Below are positions 58,701 to 64,000 of a DNA stretch of 64,000 nucleotides, in pieces. This stretch comes from Byssothecium circinans (lineage: Eukaryota > Ascomycota > Dothideomycetes > Pleosporales > Massarinaceae): positions 1,841,448-1,905,447 of the forward strand of contig ML976977.1 in assembly GCA_010015675.1 (NCBI GenBank), given 5' to 3'. The notes below the pieces were generated by a model. That model was not told where the DNA came from and did not search any database. It worked only from the letters and a program-made list of their open reading frames with translations. Made by a program: the position numbers and the translations under genes. Each line of letters begins with the position of its first letter. Position 1 is the stretch's first letter.

Positions 58701-61700
58701 TTTAATATATTTAATATAATCTTTAAGCGTTCCTAAGGTATACACTAGTATATCATCTAGGTACGCAGTTATAAAAACGTCTAAGTATTTATAAAGTGCT
58801 CTATTAATAAGCGCCTAAAATGTCATAGGCACGTTTATTAGTCTAAAGGGTATAACTGTATACTTATATAGTCTATACTAAGTTTTAAAGGTAGTCAGCC
58901 ATTTAAAGCCCTTAGCTATCTGTATTTAATAGAATCTATCTTATACATTAAATTTTATGATCTACTTAACTCCTTAGAGGCAGTCTATAAGTTCCTAGAT
59001 TAGAGGAAGAGGGTAATGGTTCTTCCTTATAACGTAGTTTAGCTATCTGTAATCTACATAGAGTCGCAGCTTTCTATTTTTCTTTAGGATAAAGAGGATT
59101 AGTAAAGCTATTAGGCTAGCACTCTCTTATATATATCCTTACTTTAAGTTCTTCTTAATGTACTCTTATAGTTCTAACTACTAGTCTAGAGTAAGCAGAT
59201 ATATTAGTCCTAGGCGCAGCTTTACGGTTTCTTCTAGGTGAATCTTATGATCCTATTCCTAGTAATCTAGTAATGCGGTTTCTTCTATTTCCTTAAATAG
59301 GTCTTAAAACTCCTTATATTCTAGTAGTATTATTAGTTAGGGTTCATCCTTTATAGGCGCAACTTTCTATATCTAAATAACTCCTATTTATAAAGGGTCC
59401 TTCTTATAGATTCTCTTAATCTTATAAGGTGATATCTTGCTAATCCGTCTAGTCTAACTAGGTGAGCTCTAGATTACTAGGCTTAATCTTTTATGGCGTG
59501 TTCTAGCAACCTTATACGCTAGTTCTTAGCTAAACATAGTGCCTTTCTACTAATCTATAGTAGGATTATACTTTCTAAGCTAATTATAACTAATTAACAT
59601 GTCTTCTTTACTAAGATCTATGATGTTAAGGGATATTATGTCCTTAATTCTAAGTACGTGGAATGACACTTCTTAGGTCTCTAACCTTAAGAATCTATTA
59701 CTATAGGACATTAGTCTGTTGTTAGCTAATACTACTTATATTAGATATTCCTTATCTTAATAGGGTATATTATATTTCTTAACTACTTATAGGGAGATAA
59801 TCATCTAAGCAGCTCTACTATCTACTAGTGCTGTAAGTCTGCGTCCTTATACATGTACCTCTACCTTTAATTAATGAACTGGTAGATCTAGGTGTTATAC
59901 GTTATATAGGGTTATTATAGGAATGCTCTTACTAGCGTGACCCTATCCCTAGTAGCTTCCTAGTTTTTTAACTCCTAGGGTCCTTCCTAGGACCTTCCTA
60001 CTACTTATTCCTTACGTAGATGAATCTGATAGTCGTCTATGTAGCACGCTGTCTAAGGTAAATAAGCGTGTTCTACCTTAATATTATTTCATCGTAGGAA
60101 ACCTTTCCTAAGTTTCCCTAAGAGGTGTACTTGACACATGTTATTAAAGTACTATTTATAGGGTAGGTTATTATAACTCTCCCTAATAATAGCTCTAGGT
60201 AGGTATCTTATAGTCTAAGTGTGCAAGATATTATCTCTAGTAGCCCTATCCTCTAGATAGCCTTATAGCTAGTGTTACGTTTCTAGTAATATTCGCTATA
60301 TCTATTACGTGAGCGTCGTCTTTCATCTAAACGCGTCCTCCTTAGTCTTATTAGGAAGAGCTAGGAATTCATATTGTTGGCATACTATTGCTAAGCACTT
60401 AGAAGGGGGTAGTAGCCTATAGTTAGCTCCGTGCCTTATCTATGCTACTTCTTCCTTTAAGAGGAGGTAGAACATGCATCCTAGGAGTGCCTTATACTTA
60501 TTCTACTTAAGCTCCTCGTGTCCTTTGTCTAAAGGATGTCCTATAGGGTAATGGTAGAGACATGCATTATTCTTATATACTATTACTTCCCTATATATTC
60601 ATCTAGCTAGCTAGTATCCTGCTACATGCTTACTAAGCTAGTATAGTTAGTAGTGCATATTATAGCACCTATTCTAACCTAAGTGTTCGTGCCATTTCTG
60701 CTAGTACTTAAAGTGGTGTACGTGGTAGTTATCTTCTATATAGTCCTTCTCTAGGAGAAGGGCGTAAGAGGCTCGTCTAGGCGTGTGTTACACGCTTTAT
60801 CTTTCCTATAAGTAGGGGACGTAGTCCTCCCTTATATAGTTATACTATTTGACTTCATTATGTTTATTATTAATCTTAATCTATTATACTTTTATCTATA
60901 GATCTTACTCCTTTATCGCTGCTACTACTACTTCATTAGCATAGCCTCCGCGTATTAGCGTGTCCCTAGTATACGTTTCGCCTTTATATGTATTATCTCT
61001 ATATATCTAGTATAGATTATCTTCTAGCCGTTAAAGGACCTTATAGTCATCTATTTAGTTTAAAGGGCGTATTATTAGGGCTAAAATAGATTCCATGTCA
61101 CTATTATTGTTATTAGACAGTTCTATAGCTAGGTCTTATTCTAGAGGTGGGCAGGGAGTAAGCTGCCATCATAGCGCCTCTAATTTACTCTCCCTAGGTT
61201 CTATTACCTTAAACTTGATCATCTTAATCTTGACCGCTCTAAGTTTACTTAGTTAGCCCTAGTTCTTTAGGCAGTCTCTATAGAAGTATCCTACTTTACT
61301 ATATTAGAGACATGCTTTCTTCTTAAAGCGTTCGTAGCGTTATTCATAGGTTAGGCTATCTAGCTATCTTCCCTTACCTTTATTAAACTGCTTCCTTTAT
61401 TAGACTTTGTCTATCATCACTATATTACTGTTATGCTTATACCGTAGTGTCTTTAGCTTTCTATGTCTTCTAGAGTTAAGAATAATTATCATATCCTATT
61501 GTTTCTTCTATATTACTCTTTTATAGAGCCTATTATTAATTTAGGTAGCTAGGTTAATTATGTCTTGTAAGTCTTCTAGCTTGTCATGATGGATTATGCT
61601 ATCCTTAACAGTTTCCTTCAGCCCATTATAGAAGGCTGTGCGCAACGGCGTATTATCCTAATTAATCTTTGACTATAGCTGTTTGAACTCTATCATATAT

Positions 61701-62253
61701 CTAGTGACTAACCTATCCTACTAGATTTAAGATATCTTTTACTCTACTTAGGTCTCTTTATTAAGTTCTCTAAATACCTTCTAAATCTCTTCTTTGAACG
61801 CTGTCTAGCTCTTAAAGATAGTCTTTGTGTCATCTTTACAATACCTTATCTTATTTATAAGATAGTCATCTATAAGGGTTGCATCCATGTGGCTGCCTTA
61901 TCCTTTAGGTGCATGCTGGCCGCGAGGATTTTATCCAAATCCTCTATTAGGGCATTAAATTAACAGTACAAATCCATGTTAGTAAGGAATAGCTTTAAGC
62001 TATCTTATCCTCTATTATACTTCTCTAGCGCTGCAATCTTTCTACGGGATATAGTGTCCTTAGCCTAGAGTTAAGCAATCACTTGCATTAATCCATTAAT
62101 TTGTTCAGCCTATTACTATATCTGGTTAGCCTAGTTAGCTATCACTGATGCTAGACTTAAAGCAGGTGTACTAACACTACTACTAGTGGCACGTGGGGTA
62201 GTAGGAGCTACCATTATATATGTTTAGGTTCTTGAACCTATAGGTAGTTAAAG
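55759..62253 (-). pseudogene. B2 gag-pol fossil
   Basis: Full internal region (6.5 kb) on the minus strand: chromodomain/integrase 56,600-57,900, RNase H about 58,000-58,300, RT 58,300-59,200, protease about 59,800, CCHC region about 61,260-61,330, gag start about 62,190. An antisense plus-strand frame lies at about 56,040-56,608. It carries more unmutated CpA/TpG than E1, A1 and B1, so it is probably the youngest or least RIPed copy; RIP stops are still frequent. Confidence 0.75.
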
Positions 62254-62732
62254 TGTTACTAAGGGGTATACTAGCCTAGCCTAATCTATATAAGGGGAGG
62301 AAGGTTAGTGTATAGTATATATGTTAGGTAGTAGGCTTTAGTAATTCAAGAGGTAAATGTATAAAGTAAACTAATTCTATAACTAACTATAGAATAACTA
62401 AGTATTAATCTAGGTAAGAGATAAACTATTAAGAGTTAACTACAAAGAATTAGAAGAAGAAAGATAAAGGAGAACTATCTAGTCTTTATACTACTTATTC
62501 TATCTCTTTACCTTGTCCTACTATATCTGCTACGTCCTTAGCAGGCGTAGTAGACTAAGTACTTAGTGCTACGTCTACTACATCCTCTTAGCACGTAGCA
62601 TACTAAGCATGTTACCTAATCTACTAACGTAAACCTGCCCCGCGTATCATTGTATTACCATCTCTTAGGCTTAATACCTCTTATGCTGTATTATCTAGCT
62701 CTAGATACCCTATATCCTTTCTATTTATAATA
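62254..62732 (-). repeat. Chimeric right LTR (B2-type left half, B1-type right half)
   Basis: 62,254 to about 62,390 carries B2-specific differences (ctagcctagcctaat, attcaagaggtaaa, aactaactatag). From about 62,425 it carries B1-specific ones (aactattaagagttaac, agaagaagaaagataaagg, ctgctacgtccttagc) and lacks the B2 minisatellite. The crossover lies between about 62,386 and 62,425. Confidence 0.85.
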
Positions 62733-62737
62733 TACGT

Positions 62738-62840
62738 TTACCTCTTAAACTACTAAAGCCTACTACCTAACGTATATACCTTACACTACTGACCTCCTTT
62801 AACATAGATTAGGATCTAGTAAGTATACCCCTTAGTAATA
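62738..62840 (+). repeat. E1 3' LTR, last part
   Basis: Resumes with ttacctcttaaactactaaa and ends cttagtaata. With 48,651-49,008 it makes a 461-base LTR. Confidence 0.9.
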
Positions 62841-64000
62841 CTACTACGTAAGCTTTACACTTAATAAAATAGCTATCTTTATTAGTTTTATACGTAAAGA
62901 CTTATTTAAAAGAGAGTAGCTAAATATTAACTATTAAGCGTTTAACTTCTACCTAGGTATATTTTACTCTAAGTATATTAATTTCTTTTTAAGCTACTTA
63001 TTAAAAGAGCTTACTAAAACAGTAGTTATACAGATCTCTCTGTTTTTTTTAGTAGTACTAGTAGCTTATCCTAATAGATTTAAGCTTTATAAGTGTCGTC
63101 TTAGTAGTGTATAGTAGTAGTAATTATAGAATATAGTATTATATACTTTCTACCTTATATATAAGTAGTATTAGCTTATAGGAAGTATATCTTTATAAAC
63201 CTAAAAGAGCCCTTGGGACTAGAGTTACTTAGTAGTATATACATACCTATACTTCCTATACCTCTAAGATTATTATCTAGTCTTAGATTATTTAGTAACT
63301 TACTATAAGTTCTCTAGCTCTCTCTTAATATAGGGGGCTAGATCTATTATTTATATTTCTATCTAGGTGTATTATTAGCTTTACCTAAGGCTATAGAAGT
63401 ATTAGGTCTAGTTTAAAAGGCTTTAGTAAAGCTTAATAGCTCTTACTAATAAGGATTTTACCTTTATAATTATAGTAGGTCTACTTCTATAGTAGAGTAT
63501 ACTTTCTAAAGACTACTAGTATAATTACTACTATCTCTAGTAAGGAGATATAGCTCTCTTATAGCCTCTAGCTCTAGAGTTTACTTAGGAAAGAAAAGCC
63601 CTATATAGTAATTATTACGCTTAACGCACTATCTCTATAACTTACTAGCTAAGCTTATTACGTACGTATTAGTAGCTTACTTATTTACTTAATTATCTAG
63701 CTAGCTAGCTTAATACTTAGTATCTTAAGTAGTAATATCCCTAAGCTTATTAAGAGGTATTTAGATTATTATACTACTTCTTTACTTATCTAACCTCTTA
63801 GGCTTAAGCTTAAAGGCTTAGCCTAAGTTAGTAATCTTATTCTTATAAAGAATATTAATAATCTTAATAGCTATATCCTAGGAGAGCTTTTTACTCTTTC
63901 TAGCATAGACCTATAACTTATTAAATATTACATTACATATTATAATTACTTAGTATTAGAATATAAGAGTATATTTAATACTTATATTAATCTGCTCTTA
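62841..64000. other. AT-rich RIP-mutated sequence, unassigned
   Basis: TpA-rich like the rest. No LTR, TIR or recognisable domain found. Some minus-strand register with a basic character reads between 63,550 and 63,950, but I could not connect it to a family. Confidence 0.4.

Larger units (their letters stand above)
49009..62732 (-). mobile_element. B1/B2: second nested Ty3/Gypsy pair, inserted in the E1 3' LTR
   Basis: Outer target duplication cacgt (49,004-49,008) and tacgt (62,733-62,737, one RIP change). B1 is LTR 49,009-49,489 plus internal 49,490-55,216. B2 (LTR 55,217-55,758, internal 55,759-62,253) is inserted in B1 gag. The missing end of B1 gag and the missing separate right LTRs are explained by recombination into one chimeric LTR (62,254-62,732). 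Both are minus strand, RIP-mutated, and related to A1/A2 in pol and in the inner half of the LTR. Confidence 0.85.
25880..62840 (+). mobile_element. E1: host Ty3/Gypsy retrotransposon of the nest (plus strand), split by several insertions
   Basis: Surviving pieces: gag start 25,880-26,002; gag-pol 26,478-30,645; end of RNase H and integrase 45,570-46,678 and 47,620-48,650; 3' LTR 48,651-49,008 plus 62,738-62,840 (461 bases together, matching the 460-base LTRs of its relatives). A polypurine-like aaagagggggata directly precedes the 3' LTR. No 5' LTR is present; sequence upstream of about 25,880 is unrelated, so the 5' end is truncated. All pieces are RIP-mutated. Confidence 0.8.

Noticed and set aside
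9124..62800. CRISPR arrays, rRNA or tRNA genes in the AT-rich part
   Set aside because: Repeats seen are minisatellites, LTRs and TIRs; nothing with CRISPR spacing, and no tRNA or rRNA core sequences were recognised by eye.

Overview
The window looks like a filamentous ascomycete chromosome segment (Pezizomycotina; a Dothideomycete/Pleosporales relative is my inference). It splits into a roughly 9 kb gene island of normal base composition (about 640-9,780) and a much larger AT-rich, repeat-derived part (1-640 and 9,780-64,000). The AT-rich part is strikingly poor in CpA/TpG and rich in TpA. Nearly every in-frame stop in its fossil genes can be derived from CAG, CAA, TGG or CGA, which is the signature of repeat-induced point mutation (RIP). 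Introns in the island are 46-60 nt, as is usual in these fungi.

Gene island. One large minus-strand gene (7,067 to 1,588, six exons in my model) encodes an NLR-like immune-receptor type protein. It has an N-terminal nucleoside-phosphorylase (PNP_UDP) domain, a DUF3597-like segment, CCHC zinc knuckles, a second copy of the PNP C-terminal segment, an NB-ARC ATPase, near-identical 42-residue TPR units with an assembly gap inside, and a long C-terminal region ending in two hydrophobic segments. Divergent from it, on the plus strand (7,672-9,162), lies a damaged CorA-like two-TM gene. Its second membrane segment is replaced by a TPR fragment of the NLR type.

Left AT-rich part. A RIP-degraded element with long inverted termini occupies about 9,790-16,640, and the right end of a related copy lies at 1-640, so the gene island sits between two copies. 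Unidentified fossil coding frames and minisatellites fill 16,640-22,740. At 22,768-25,261 there is a fossil that I read as an endogenous CRESS-DNA (genomovirus/geminivirus-like) element. A plus-strand Rep frame keeps recognisable HUH-endonuclease and SF3-helicase motifs. It converges on a 325-codon minus-strand frame with an Arg-rich start, in the position of a capsid gene. Telomere-like CCCTAA repeats interrupt the Rep.

Right part. About 25,880-62,840 is a nest of chromodomain-bearing Ty3/Gypsy retrotransposons that can be unpacked by target-site duplications. E1 (plus strand) carries a solo LTR in gag (TSD ctagg). It is split after RNase H by A1 (TSD tctaa), which is itself split by a complete 7.5 kb A2. 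E1's integrase region carries a DNA transposon with TA duplications and un-mutated 54-bp inverted repeats. E1's 3' LTR is split by B1/B2 (TSD cacgt/tacgt), whose shared right LTR is a recombinant. None of these elements is coding-competent. The last 1.2 kb is AT-rich and unassigned.
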